Source: Thuidium tamariscinum (lineage: Eukaryota > Streptophyta > Bryopsida > Hypnales > Thuidiaceae). From it: 64,000 nt of DNA. Where the stretch lies: the NCBI GenBank assembly GCA_947034885.2, contig OZ019759.1, positions 15,502,501 to 15,566,500 of the forward strand, given 5' to 3'. The notes beneath the pieces are model-generated. The model was given only the letters and a program-made list of their open reading frames with translations, searched no databases and was not told the origin of the DNA. Positions 34,891-46,567 of this stretch are shown piece by piece (the first letter of the stretch is position 1; the number at the start of each line of letters is the position of its first letter). Made by a program: the position numbers and the translations under genes.

Positions 34891-36870
34891 TTGGACGTGA
34901 TTTTACTCTAGACATAACAATTTGTCAATCCTAAATCAAGGCTTTGCTATTAGGTTTGAGTAATGAAGGCCATACTATCAATTTATAAGCTAAAATCAAG
35001 ACTTTACAATCAAGTCTTAATTAAGGCTTTACAACATGATATATGGAGTATTATTTTATATGATTTTTTGATTTTTTGAAACATGTGGATGATATAATAT
35101 TTAACTTTTCATCAAATTTTTTTTGAAGATTTCGAATTGTTTTCATTAATCTTTTCTACATTATCAAACTTATCACATCATGATTTTTGAAAATTTCATC
35201 ATGTGCCATGTTTATTTAATTTTGAATTAATTTTTGACGAATTTGACCTGAGCGTAGGATACTCGTATGTTAGAGTTATAAGATGAACCTCCAAATTAGT
35301 AGATGAAGGTGCGATTTCATAGATTTAGAGTTTTAAAGTAGCTATTGGATGGCAAATAGTAGATTGAATGTTTTTTTTCAAATGCGCAAGTGTCTATCAA
35401 AAATGCAATAGGGTGTTGCTACTATAGTTTTTTATTTTGCTAGCAGGCATTTCTTCTTGTCCACATTTTGACATTGAGGCACATTTTCAATACTTTGCAT
35501 ACTTAGTACTTTCATTGACTTCAGCTCCATGTTTCTGAATACATTCTTCATATGTTTTAAATATCTTTCCAATGGTATATTACACGCTCCAAAATTTCAA
35601 AAATTATAGTGGGAAATTGCAAAAAACCGCAACTGTCTACTACACGTGTGTATACAAAACCATGGCAAAAAGAACCATAGTCAATTTTGACTGCATTTTT
35701 TTCAAACCATGTTTTGTTATAGTGAAATACTTGCTTGCAAATGATGGAAATGTGTTTTCGAGATGTGAATTACAACATGAGTGTCACCAAGACACCCATT
35801 GGCACCCAATATGAGGTCTAAGTTCATACTATAGCAAGTGCCTTCTCCAACGAGCTAGCCCTAAACATTGTACAAGGTAACACACATTGTATTCCAAAAT
35901 CAACGCGAAAGCGCTTTGCACTCTGGAATGTTAACATTCATCCCCTCAAAAACCTGGAATTCATCATCAAACAAGTCCATGAAATCTCGTTGGATAATTG
36001 AGGAATTCATGATATTTGAATCCAAACGATATATTATCCAATTAGACAAAATTGAGAATGAATTTTTAGAAACAAGAAGTGTTTAAAGATTATTTAGGTT
36101 GAGTTGACCTAATTCGATGATCTTAGGTTATATGATAAGAATATGCATAAGTTCAATAACTCCTCAAGCTGTTTGCTTTTGTGTCATTAAAAAAAACAAG
36201 AAGAATGAAGTTTTCATTTGAAAAATAAAAACACTATTTTTGTGTTTACTTTTATTTTATCCACAATCATTACTAAATAGGTCGATTCAACTTAAAAAGA
36301 TCAAATCAGAAATACCATTTTGCTTTTTCATTCATCATTGAAGATTAGCTCTTGCTTTATCGAAAAAAGCAATCACTCCATACATATAAGTGTTGGCATC
36401 TTCCAGATTACTCAAAAATTCATAACAATTTTAGAAGGTATTCAATTCAGGTTGATTCGACCTAAAAAGTATAGTAGTTTTATTTCAATGTGAAAGAAGA
36501 AATATTCTTATTCAATTTTAATTATAATTTCTTTCTTTGTCTCAATGTGCAAATTATAGGTGCCTTAATTAAGAAAAATATGGGAAGTGCATTTTAGTTC
36601 AAGTGGAGCTAAAGTGGTTATCTTTATTGAATTTTATATTGAGACCAAGCCAATTCTAATTATCTAAGTCATTTAGGTCAAGTCGACCTAAACAACATTT
36701 TTCTACCATAGAATAAGCGAAATTTGTATACATCCGAGGATCACATATGTTATGTAAGGTTGATTTGACCTATTTCATTCCGGAATTTATGGACTCTCAA
36801 TAGAATTCTCACTACTTCCTTTACCCTGGGTTTTACAACAATAAAATAGGAGAATTTCACTAGCACTATG
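34891..36870. other. AT-rich stretch with repeated short palindromes
   Basis: No gene is recognised. It holds five TTAGGTYGA-type palindromes between 36094 and 36772, listed separately. Confidence 0.5.
36094..36772. repeat. five dispersed TTAGGTYGA...TCRACCTAA palindromes
   Basis: Cores at 36094-36112, 36277-36295, 36447-36464, 36673-36691 and 36755-36772, each pairing AGGT(C/T)GA-like with TC(A/G)ACCT. Spacing is irregular (about 80-230 bp). They match the palindromes at 18756-18842. Confidence 0.75.
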
Positions 36871-36885
36871 AATGCCTGAAGCAAA

Positions 36886-37466
36886 ATGGATACTAAAATC
36901 GATCTGTCGCAATATGTACCACTTGAGCTTGCAATACTAACATTGACAATCACAAAGGAAAAAACATTTGTAAAAGATCCTCAGTATAGAACTCCAATGT
37001 GCAAAAACAAAGATATCCAAAGTGCACTACATAAACTACCTTGGCAAAATTACAAAATCATGCATGCCATATCCAAATCACCAAGAGTCTCTTCTACAAA
37101 CTCCGAAACAATAGTCCTCTACGGCGTCTATTGCAAACAACCTTGGCAACACAAAGGAAACCTAACAATTGCAGAACAAGCCGCACTCGAACAAACAAGC
37201 ACCAAGCCCCTTAAGAATGAGTTGCTGAAAATGAAAGAAGGCTTGTCCTATGCCAATCGTTAGGACTTAGGTTGAATGACAACGACTTCTTGGCAGGAGC
37301 GTCAAAGGTGGGAAGTACAATCGAGATGTTTGAATTCGGAAGTAACTTACAAAATTTTCTGGTTACTGCATTGGAATCTATTGACTTCATTCTTCTATAT
37401 TTACAAAGCTACAAGCAGGTGAATTCTATGTTATATCATGATACAGAGTTCTATCAAGAATTTTAG
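36886..37466 (+). CDS. unknown ORF pair, possibly one frameshifted or spliced gene
   Basis: ATG at 36886 opens a 125-codon frame ending TAG at 37261. It has KLPWQNYK and a later CKQPWQHK, a possible internal repeat about 60 residues apart. A second frame, open through 37246-37466, continues without a gap in sense (LGLRLNDNDFLAGASKVGST, then FEFGSNLQNFLVTALES) and ends TAG. Codon content and lack of low complexity suggest real coding history. I recognise no family. Confidence 0.35.
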
Positions 37467-38289
37467 TTGCTACACGAATAAAGCACACCTAATCTATGGA
37501 CTCTATATTTTTTTCACAATTTAATGAAGCAGAAAGTCCACATTTCCAATTTTAAAATAGAAAATCTTCAAAGTTAATAATCGCTTATTTTAGAGGAATT
37601 TTGAGGCTGCAGATTTTCTCCAAGCTTTAAAAGGATGTTTTGAAGGTGTCGCCATTGAAGTAACTATTCTTCTCTTGTTGCATGGCACATGCCAATAATT
37701 AGGTTAAATATGGCTCCGCTTTCTATAGGACTAATGGGTTCAAGGTTTTAGGGTTTAGGATTAGGGTTTATGGCTTAGGATTTTTAGATTTTTAGATTTT
37801 CAATATTGAAATATTGGACTCCCCTTCGATTCTACAATTCAGAAGAGTTAGGTTTTAGGAGGTGTCTTACAAGAAAAACCTATGCATGAATAGAATGTAT
37901 ACATTGTTTAGAATTTTGGTTTTTCATGGACCAAATCTACAAAGTATTACAAATTCTATATGGAAGCATGGTAGAAAAAATGTACAAGTTTTGGTCTTGA
38001 AAAGATTTATGATGCATGCAAAAAAAATATAGATTAGGTTCTTCTTTTCTACTCGCACATTTACAAATTCCAAAAAAAAACACCCGGTATTGTATTCATT
38101 AAAAATCAACTTATAGAAAGACATTGATTCTAGTATAGAAGTATGGCAAAAAAAATAGGTACAAGTTGAAAATATTTGAAGAACATCAACATGAAGAAAT
38201 TTCAATTTCTGCAACTTGCTCCTTAGCTTTTCCTTATTCAAAATTGAATTAAAAATTTAAGTGCTTTTCTTTGGTGAAACCTAACCATA
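37467..38289. other. non-coding stretch with telomere-like fragments
   Basis: GTTTAGGATTAGGGTTTA-type motifs at 37738-37790. Otherwise AT-rich and featureless. Minus-strand 38241-37924 is open for 105 codons but is Phe/Ile/Cys-rich and looks fortuitous. Confidence 0.45.
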
Positions 38290-39420
38290 GAAGCATATTG
38301 GTTTCAAATGTCAAAGAATACCTAAAGAAATTGTAGAAGCAGCAAATGTTAAAAGGAATCTAAATTCATATGAAAATTGTATTTTAGGCTCATAAACCTT
38401 GAACCTCCTAAAGTGTTATGAATTTCTAAACATCCTAGATGCTGTGACACATGAAAATTAAATTTATTTGATTTTAGAATAAGAAACAAAACTTCTATGT
38501 ATGATTCTTATTTACACATAAGTGCCAAAATATTCAACTGTTGGACTTGGTTCTCTTATATTAATAATACTTCAATCAGGATCGAACTCTCATTACATTC
38601 AAGAACATCCTTTGTATTTCATGAAGTTTTAAATTAAATGCAAAATGATTTTCCAAAAAAAAGAACTTGTATGTATGACTTTAACATATAAATAAATGTT
38701 ACTAGTAATTAATCCTTTAGCATGGTTCTCTAAAATATAACCAATATTTATATGAAGTTCACATTAATACAAGGATTTCCTATACACTTTAACTAATTGA
38801 AGAAAATGCAAATGGATTTAGGAGAAATAAGTGGAAGTTGATTGTATGATTTTTACATAAAAATAATTGCCACTAGTACTTAATCATTGGGCTAGGTTTT
38901 TTTAAATACTACGAAAATTAAGATGAAAGTCTCATTAACTTCTAGAACATGAGAACATCCTATACACTTTTACAATTTTAAAAAAAACTCCAATTGGTTT
39001 AATAGTAAAGAAAAAGGAAGTTCTGTGTAACTTCTTTACTTTCAAATGCAAAAAAGATTAGAACTCAATCCTTGTGCATAGTTCTCTTAAATACCTCTAA
39101 GAATTAGGATCAAATTTTCATTATTTTTTGGGACATTGAATACACTTAGACAAATTTTAGAAATATGCAAATGTATTTAGGAAACAAAATGAAACTAATA
39201 TATATTATTTCTACTCATGAATATCAATACTAATATTTAGACATTAAGCATGATTTTTTTAAATACAACAAAAAATTCAATGAAATTCTCATTATTTTGT
39301 AGAACCTCCAATATGATTCAACAAATTAAAAAAAAATTCTAATGGAGATAGGAAGATAATTGAATTTGAATGTATGATTTCTTTATACAAATACTTGTCA
39401 ATTGTCACTAGTATTTAAGC
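38290..39420. repeat. degenerate satellite, period about 174 bp
   Basis: Recurring landmarks such as TGTATGATT...TTTACA...ATAA appear near 38497, 38671, 38842, 39026, 39200 and 39380, each followed by TTCTCTTAAAT-like and CTCATTA-like blocks. Unit identity is low but the order is kept. Confidence 0.65.
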
Positions 39421-39433
39421 GACAGGATATTAT

Positions 39434-40110
39434 GAAATTAAAATTGGTCATACAACTTGAATGTTGTATGAAATTCCCACATCTACATGTCTTTTATGCT
39501 TTCATACAAGTTCATTTGAAAACATTTATATGCCTTTGAGGATTAAAAAAAGAATAGCAAAGTAGCCTATTCTAAAGGATCAAATAGGATTTACACAATT
39601 GGAGTGTATGAAACTAAAATTGGTTGTAGAACATGAATGTTCTATGACATTCCAACTTCTACATATTTTTTTGGCTTTCATATATGTGAATTTGGAAACA
39701 TTAACATGGTTTTGCAAAATGTTAAAAAATTGGCAGGGAAGTGCATATTTGTGCATCTAATAGGAACTAAGCAATAAAATAGCATGAAATAAAAATTGTT
39801 CATAGAACATGAATGTCCTATGACATTCCAACTTTCGCATATTTTTTAAGGCATTCATACATGTGAATTTCAAAACATTTACAATCTTTTGCTGGTTTTT
39901 GAAAAAATGGCAGGGCCACCCTCTTTGTTGGATGAAATAGGAATTAGGCAACCAAAGCGCATTGAATTATAATTGGACATAGAATTGTAGACTTAAAATT
40001 TTGAAACATTTTGCTTATTTGGCTTAGCTAATGTGAATAGGAATCAGAATTAGTCTATTTCCCATGTTAGTGTGACAATTAGCATTAAATTTTGTGTGAA
40101 AGTCTATTTG
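39434..40110. repeat. second satellite, period about 176-178 bp
   Basis: GAAATTAAAATTGG-like landmarks at 39434, 39610, 39786 and 39964, each followed by AACATGAATGT and ATGACATTCCAAC-type blocks. Better conserved than the neighbouring 174-bp array and unrelated to it by eye. Confidence 0.8.
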
Positions 40111-40116
40111 AAGATT

Positions 40117-41655
40117 TTAATGGGCTAATAGACTTAGATTCAAAAGCGGGTCAAGTAGGTAGTTAGAAGTTGAGAATTGAAAGGACACATACGCTCGCAA
40201 ATTGTGCATTACGAGCCACGCCCGACCTATGGCTGGTTCTCGTCCATCAAATACACGCAAAGCCTTCAATACGTCTTCAGTCATGTACATGTAATTCACA
40301 CATCGTTGTTAGAAGGCCACATCTTCAATGGTTCTTCTGACATTACATGAAGTGGTAGCTGCCTGTGGTCCATTTTGTTTGTTTCGTAGGGTATCATAGT
40401 AATTTAGAACACGCGGGTGGTTATTCAACCGCTCCAAGATTCCTCTGAGTCTCACTAGTCGCTACAACATGAGGAAATTACAAGCAAAGCGAGTTTTGCT
40501 AGGTACTTCAAGTTGTAGGTTTGGACTCAACTCATGAAAAACCGACATGGTTGCATGATGGTTTCGAATGTATTGGCACAATCTTTTTGCCTTGTCAATT
40601 AAATCGGAAAATTCCTGGATCTTGGCCCAATCTTCCAACATGAGATCCAGTGCATGTGCCATGCAGCCTTGCGCATAAATGTGTAGGTATATTCGAGTAA
40701 TCATTATGTCTTTCAATGCCCCAAGCATGTTTGCTGCATTATCTGTGCAAACTTATGTCACATATTTGGAACCCACCTTGTCAATGTAAACTTTCATTTG
40801 GTCCGCTATGTAGCGCATGGTTTTCTTTTGCGAGGTAGTATCAATTGAACCCAAAAATACATCACCTACGGGGCATGACATCATCACATTCATGAGGGGC
40901 CTCTGATTAACAACATCCCAACCATCGGTGCATATCGTCTCCCCATAGTGCTTGACAGCAAAACCAACCTTCTCTTCAATCTGCTTCTCGATTTGCAACC
41001 TCCTCGGTTCAATTAAATTAGTCCTGAACTGATGGTAAGAAGGTGGACTATATTCAAACCTCGCCATTGAGGTTGCCCTCATAGCCTTAATGAAGGCTGG
41101 ATGCCTTGCCATATTATATGGCACATTTGCTTCATTGAAAAAACTTGCTCACTTCTCATCCAACTCCTTCCTCTTTGCAATGTTGAATGCATCCACCATG
41201 CGATGTTGACGTAATGATCCTGATCTTGTAGTATTTGATGTAGCAAGACTATTGGACATGTGTAGAATTTCATTTCCTTCAAAAACATTTGCCCCTTCTT
41301 CCGCTCTCCCACCAGTGACCCCACCCGTCACCTCATTTTCAATAGCTTTGCTTGAACTTGCAAGTGGAGTTGCTCTAGATGGCCCACTTTGAATTGGTTC
41401 TCCTTCATACATGTCCCCGACATCCATTCGTAGCGGGACAAAACCTACACAATTGGCAAATCTATGTCGCACTAGACGAGGCATACTTCGACAAATTGAC
41501 TTCTCTAATTTTGAGCTGTATCCAAAATGTGCAAAAGCACGCTCACGTTTGTATTTGAAGGTCCCACTACAAAAAACACAAGTCACTTTAGTCCTATTCT
41601 CTGTAAAGTTTAGCCACAGTTCCCATTCCTTGGTCTACTTCCTTTGACTTGCCAT
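40117..41655 (-). pseudogene. hAT transposase relic with DUF659 domain
   Basis: ATG at 41655 (MASQRK). A BED-like finger (CVFC, then HFGY) follows, then SGSLRQHRMVDAFN, the DUF659 block (ICTDGWDVVNQRPLMNVMM) and VCTDNAANM, with both catalytic-type Asp sites present. CMAHALDLMLEDW supplies the Cys-x-x-His-type motif. One frame spans the whole 1.5 kb. Stops are TAG near 41635, TGA at 41149, TAA at 40753, TAG at 40462 and TAA near 40310. The C-terminal dimerisation domain is absent, so the copy is 3'-truncated. Confidence 0.85.
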
Positions 41656-41930
41656 TGTGTTCACAAATAATTTGAAATGCCTTCTTCCTTCTTTGTGTTG
41701 AATTTAAAAAGATAGAAGATCTACCGCACAAAGTATCAGTAACATCAGTTAGCCCTAATCCACTACTTGAACTGATTTTGACATCACTTCAGCAGCAAAC
41801 TAGGGCCATCTACCACCCAAGTAGACTCACAAGGAACTCAAAATGAATTGAAGTTCAAGAGATAGAGGCCACGGTGACAAATGTGGGGAATGCAAGGTCT
41901 TCCTTTTTCTTTATATACTTCGAGAATGTA

Positions 41931-42300
41931 GGGGCGTGGACTTCAGCATTGTACGTGGCAACAAGGCGCGGACGTCTTTAGTCCCAAACTATAGGGCGGT
42001 TGCACTATCTGAAAATTTGTGAAGGACGATAATGTTCAAAATGCACACCTGAATCCCTAGCATCAAGGCGGGGATAAGAAGCCTAGGCACGGACTTCATA
42101 GCGAGGACGAGAAGTCAGGGCGTGGATGGCAGGTCAAGGCGCGGACTCCATAGAATGGATGTAATGTTGGGGCACGGACTTGGCAAACTAAATGCGGGAT
42201 ATAGGTGCGGACTCTAGGGTGCGGACGTAATGTCTGGGCACGGACTTCACAACGCGGGGAGAATGTGAGGGCGCGGACTCCATAGTACGGACTGGAGGGC
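41931..42300. repeat. GGGCRCGGACTTCA-type degenerate array, left part
   Basis: At least ten copies of a GCGCGGACTYCA / GGGCACGGACTT core, spaced 20-60 bp, lie upstream of the DUF659 hAT relic. The same motif set reappears at 46215-46345 on the far side of the nested element. Its position suggests the subterminal region of the hAT element. Confidence 0.75.
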
Positions 42301-43698
42301 CATGAAGTGGTTGAAGTGCATGGCCTTCTTAATTTTCTTAAACATAGTATCCCTCTTTTTTCCTCTTTTCCGCTCTTGGAAGATAGTATCCCCCCTTTTC
42401 ATGGAAAGAAGGAACCATTAATTGCAGCAACCACCTGTCGTAACACAGGGTAAGTAAATTCCCCATTATACTCACAAAAATCACTGTAGAGTATAACTAA
42501 GTGACTCTAAAGATCGAACCCACGAGATTCTGTGAAGTATCTGGCTTAGTTAAGCGATTAAGATAGGACAGCTCCGAAACTCTATAATCCGGTTCTAGAT
42601 CTAGAACCGGAAACACACAAACAACCCGAAGACAACAACCTGTTATCCCGTTCAAAACTGATATTCTAGCAATCTGGTTCGGAACGGATCCGTTCCCTCA
42701 CTTTTTCGGTTTTCCGGAATTTATCCGTTCCTTTAGACTGCAACGGATCCACTCCCTAACGGATTCCGCTCCTGGTTCCCTCTTTGGACCAATCCGTTCC
42801 GGATGATCCGTCCACACCCGTTCCTTAATCCGGTTTAGCTTTGCCTCTGTTTTACCATCAGAGGGGTCGCCGCTTGATTTTGTGAGTGGTAGGCCCATCG
42901 CTCCTTCTGTGACTTATAGTGGCTGAAGACCCACTTTCTACCCGTTAACTCTAAAATTACTCCAGATCCGGTTTGATCCCTCACAACAGTACAGATAGAA
43001 ATCCGGACTGTAGGTCACACAGAGATCCCCCGTACGATCTTCTCATACTACAACGACTTTGACACTGCTTTCCATTCATGGGGAGTCAGGTGGCTACAAG
43101 TGTATCCGTCCGTTCCAACGTCAACCAGAACTCTTCCGTTTGCCACAAAGGCGGTGAGACCTCACAGGAGATCGGACACTCAACTGGGTTTCCCACCCAG
43201 GAGTTCTAGCACGACTAAGGAATCCCTCCCTCTCGCCTAGCCTAACAACGGCTTTCTCACCTGGAATCTTAAGTCCTAGAAGCGCTGAGGCACTAGAATT
43301 ACACTCCCAACTCTTCTCTAACCGTTCTCATATACTCAGACACGGAAAATAAGCACCAAAGGGAGAATGTCGCCTGCAAAACCACTTGCGCCTTCCTAAC
43401 TCCGCATCACGCCGCCCTGCCAAACTCGGGAGATACACGCGCAAAGCAAGAGAGAATAAAATACACAAGGAAAATGCAAAGGAAAGACTCCCAGTCCACC
43501 GCGAGGGGACTGACTTAAATAATGGGCAAAAAGCAAAAAGCGCCATACAAGTCCGCTGCGATTAACGCTCGGCGGATCCGTTCCTACCTACTCTTGAACC
43601 GGAACGGATTCCAACCCGCTCCAAGTTCCTAATCCGGACCGGATTACTTCCTGATCCGTTCCTAAGTCAAAAACTAAAAATACAGGAAATCCTAACAC

Positions 43699-45381
43699 CT
43701 ACGTATCCGGCTCTGCTACCCTAGAACCTATAATTGGGCTTTCCGCCCTACTGATCTGCTCGAAGACCTCAGTGAGGTTCCGATTCCGTTCTCCGTCTGT
43801 TGCAACCGGAGCTCCAGTAACCGGACTCGCAGGAGACTCCGACAACTGAATTGCCGCCTCCCGGTTGCCCGTCGACGCCCGCTCCGACTTCTTGGACTGC
43901 GGCGTCTTGTCCTTCCCTGGCCTCTGAGGCAACCCTTCGGAAAGATCCGGAAGAGACAAATCGGAGAGTCTGACCGGAATTTCCGTCAGTCTCCGGCTGC
44001 AGTCTTCCATCCGTTCGGCCGCCTCCCGAACCTTCACCAGAGTTGTCTCCACCTTCTCGGAGAAGTCGGACAGAATCCGGACTATCCGGCTTCCGGACAG
44101 TTTCTTCTCCTTGTGCACCTCCTCGTCAAACAGTTGAGCCCGGATGGCAGCCGATCCGGGTTCCCCGAATGTCGCCTTCACTTGCTCCGCCAGTCTGATG
44201 GTCTCCGTCGCCATCTCCTTGGTAGCGGCCTCGTTGTCCTTGAGAACAAGGAGCTCCGCCTTCAAATCGTCAACTTCCTCTTGAAGTTTCCGATTTTCCG
44301 CCTCCTGCTTGGCGAGATCCGCAGGCGAGGCGATGCAATTCCCTACCACGGTCGAGAGAGTATGATCCGGTTTGCCATTGACCGTCCCCGCGATGTTCTC
44401 CAGGACGATCCGCTTGACCTCCCAATCCGCTCGGATGTTGCATAGGATTTCCGTTAATTGCACGAACGGATCACCGGGATCCGTTTCCTCTGCTGCTGGT
44501 TCGGCCTGACCCGGTTCGGACGGTCCCGCTCTGCCTTCCGTTCCCGGATTGTGTCGGATCGGAGGAGATCCCCTCGTGTTCGGTGGTGTGGTCTTCTACC
44601 GCTTCACGAGCGGAACTTCCGGTTCCTCTCCCTTATCTGAGTCCTCTCGCTCTGTCTCGGACTCAGAGCTCTCCTCATCATCCATTGACGTCTCCCCGTA
44701 CGTCAAGACTATCTTCTGGGCGTGCCACGTCTTCTCTTCCGTATCCGAGAGGAGCTGCAGATGGTGGTAGAGGTGGAAGAGGTAGGGAGAGATCGGAGTT
44801 GCCCTACTCCCTCCGAGGTTCTTCAGCAACCGGGTGATCAACTCCTGTATGATCCGGCCCCAGTCCACTTTCCGGTCTCCGATCAGGGCACCGAAGATCG
44901 TGTTGGCCAGGCCGATCGTCACCCGGGTTGGCTTTTCCGGATGCAGGACCGGAAGCAAAAACTTCAACAGGCGTCTGTGCCTGTCTTCGTTACAGTCCAT
45001 CACCCGATATCCGTCCTTCGGGTGAGGGGTGCCGTGAAACCTGTTTTGGAGGAAGTCTACCTTCCTCCCGTCCGGTCCGTGCCCCTGGTGCTTGAACTCG
45101 TACACGGCCCTCCAGTGCGCCTCCGTCCATTTGTGCGGCATTCCCCGCGCCGTGTTGTCGAACTGATTCGACACCTTTCCTCTCAGTTCCTTCACCATCC
45201 GCTCCTCCTTGAACCCCCAGGGTATCTCTGCTAACCCTAGACACCCCATTGCGGTTAAGTCCGCCATCAAGTTGCCTTTCTCCGGCTCTATGGAAGGGAT
45301 GATCGGAACTACTTTCTTCAGCTTTATCCCTGAGGGTGGGGGTGTAGTGGACTCGGTTCTCTTCCAGCGTAGCTGCGGCAT
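43699..45381 (-). CDS. gag-like / plant-transposon-protein ORF with one internal TAG, copy 2
   Basis: ATG at 45381 (MPQLRWKR). The frame runs 560 codons to a TAG at 43699, broken only by a TAG at codon 262 (44596). The first part has HKWTEAHWRAVYEFKHQG, DGYRVMDCNEDRHRR, PEKPTRVTIGLANTIFG, DWGRIIQELI and PYLFHLYHHLQLL, then an acidic Ser/Glu tail ending PLVKR. After the TAG come a Pro-rich linker and a long helical region (QEAENRKLQEEVDDLKAEL), then a Pro/Ser-rich end. There is no zinc knuckle, protease or polymerase. This is either a gag-like structural protein with a readthrough stop, or a nearly intact ORF with one nonsense mutation. Confidence 0.65.
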
Positions 45382-45731
45382 GGCAACTATCCGGAAAACT
45401 ACCTCACTTCTCTCCTAGCCGCACGTCCCGTTCCTCACACACACTCACAATGACAGACAAAACTAAACCGCCCGTAATAATCACCTGCACAAAAACACAC
45501 ACACAGTCCTCCCGCGCACACCAACACCTGGGCGCACCGTCTGAAACCCGCGCACACTAACAATCGCCCGCCCTGACAAGTACCAGGCGCTACCACTGAC
45601 AACCGCGCCACAGAAAGTCGCGCCACCAAATACGCGCAGAAAACAAACTCTCAGAAAGGCGGAAAACGCTGAGAGTTTAAAAATGCACAACGAAGCGCCC
45701 GAGAGCAAATGGGCCAACTGAAAATGTCAGG

Positions 45732-45740
45732 CCTTATATA
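45732..45740 (-). promoter_or_regulatory. TATA box of copy 2
   Basis: TATATAAGG on the minus strand, about 350 bp upstream of the ATG at 45381 and immediately downstream of the CCGTTCC-rich cluster. A plausible pol II core promoter. Confidence 0.5.
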
Positions 45741-46214
45741 CTTTCCAGAAATGGATCCGGTCTTCCGTTCCTGATTATCCGTTCCCGTTCCCATCCGATC
45801 GGTCCAAGTCCGAAAATCATCCGTTCCGTTCTGGGACTGAATCCGGATAGAATCCGTTCTGCAGGGTCCGGAATTTTTCCGTTCCAGTATTCTGTCGTAA
45901 TAAACCGGAATTATTCTACCACCGGTCTCTACAGCATTATCCGGTACTACTTCTGGATCTTACCCGTTCCCTGAGCAAATCCGGTTGCTAATTTTTCGAC
46001 TTTCTGCTCCATACTGAATTTAAATGGAAAGATCAAAAATATGCCTTGCCACACCACCTTGTTTTACATTCCTCATATGTTTGGAAAGACACCACCGCTT
46101 TGTCCCATTAATTCTTTGGCTAAATCGAGGAGTCAGGGTGTGGACACAACACACGGACGCATGGTTTGACAATTGCCAAAGGCTGAGGAACTTTAGAATG
46201 CACAACTAAATGAA

Positions 46215-46345
46215 GGACTGAAGGGTGCGGACTTCATGTTAGGGCGTGGATTTGTAGGCAGGGACTTCAAGGCACGGACGTGAAATGAGGGTGGGGATGC
46301 CAGGGCATAGACTTGAAGTCCAAGCGTGGACTTTAAGACGCGGAC
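46215..46345. repeat. GGACTTCA-type array, right part
   Basis: GGTGCGGACTTCA, GGCACGGACG and related cores continue the array of 41931-42300. The gap between the two parts is filled by the copy 2 element. Confidence 0.65.
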
Positions 46346-46567
46346 GTGATTGTCCAATACATGAAGAGGGTCTTTGCAGTGCACTTGGACATGAGATCTT
46401 TGAATTCATCATTTTCTTGGAGCAAAAGAACCATTAATGCACCCAATTCCAACTTGTTTTAAATTTGGACAAGACCATGAAAGCAAGATGCCAAAATTAA
46501 GAGCTCAACGGACTAAGATTTATTTATTTATTTATTTTTGAACCAAGTGTGTTCAAGAAACACACTG

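Larger units (their letters stand above)
42430..46000 (-). mobile_element. GC-rich CCGGA/CCGTTCC element, copy 2
   Basis: This block is clearly richer in G and C than its surroundings. CCGTTCC and TCCGGA motif clusters stand at 42590-42840, 43560-43680 and 45750-45990. A TATA-like box (45732-45740), a long leader, one long ORF, and a second TATTTAA-like box near 43520 complete the layout. It separates two halves of a GGACTTCA-type repeat region, so it appears inserted there. No polymerase genes were found. It is better preserved than copy 1. Confidence 0.6.

Noticed and set aside
42430..46000. Complete autonomous LTR retrotransposon
   Set aside because: No protease, reverse transcriptase, RNase H or integrase motif in any frame, and no clear identical LTR pair by eye.
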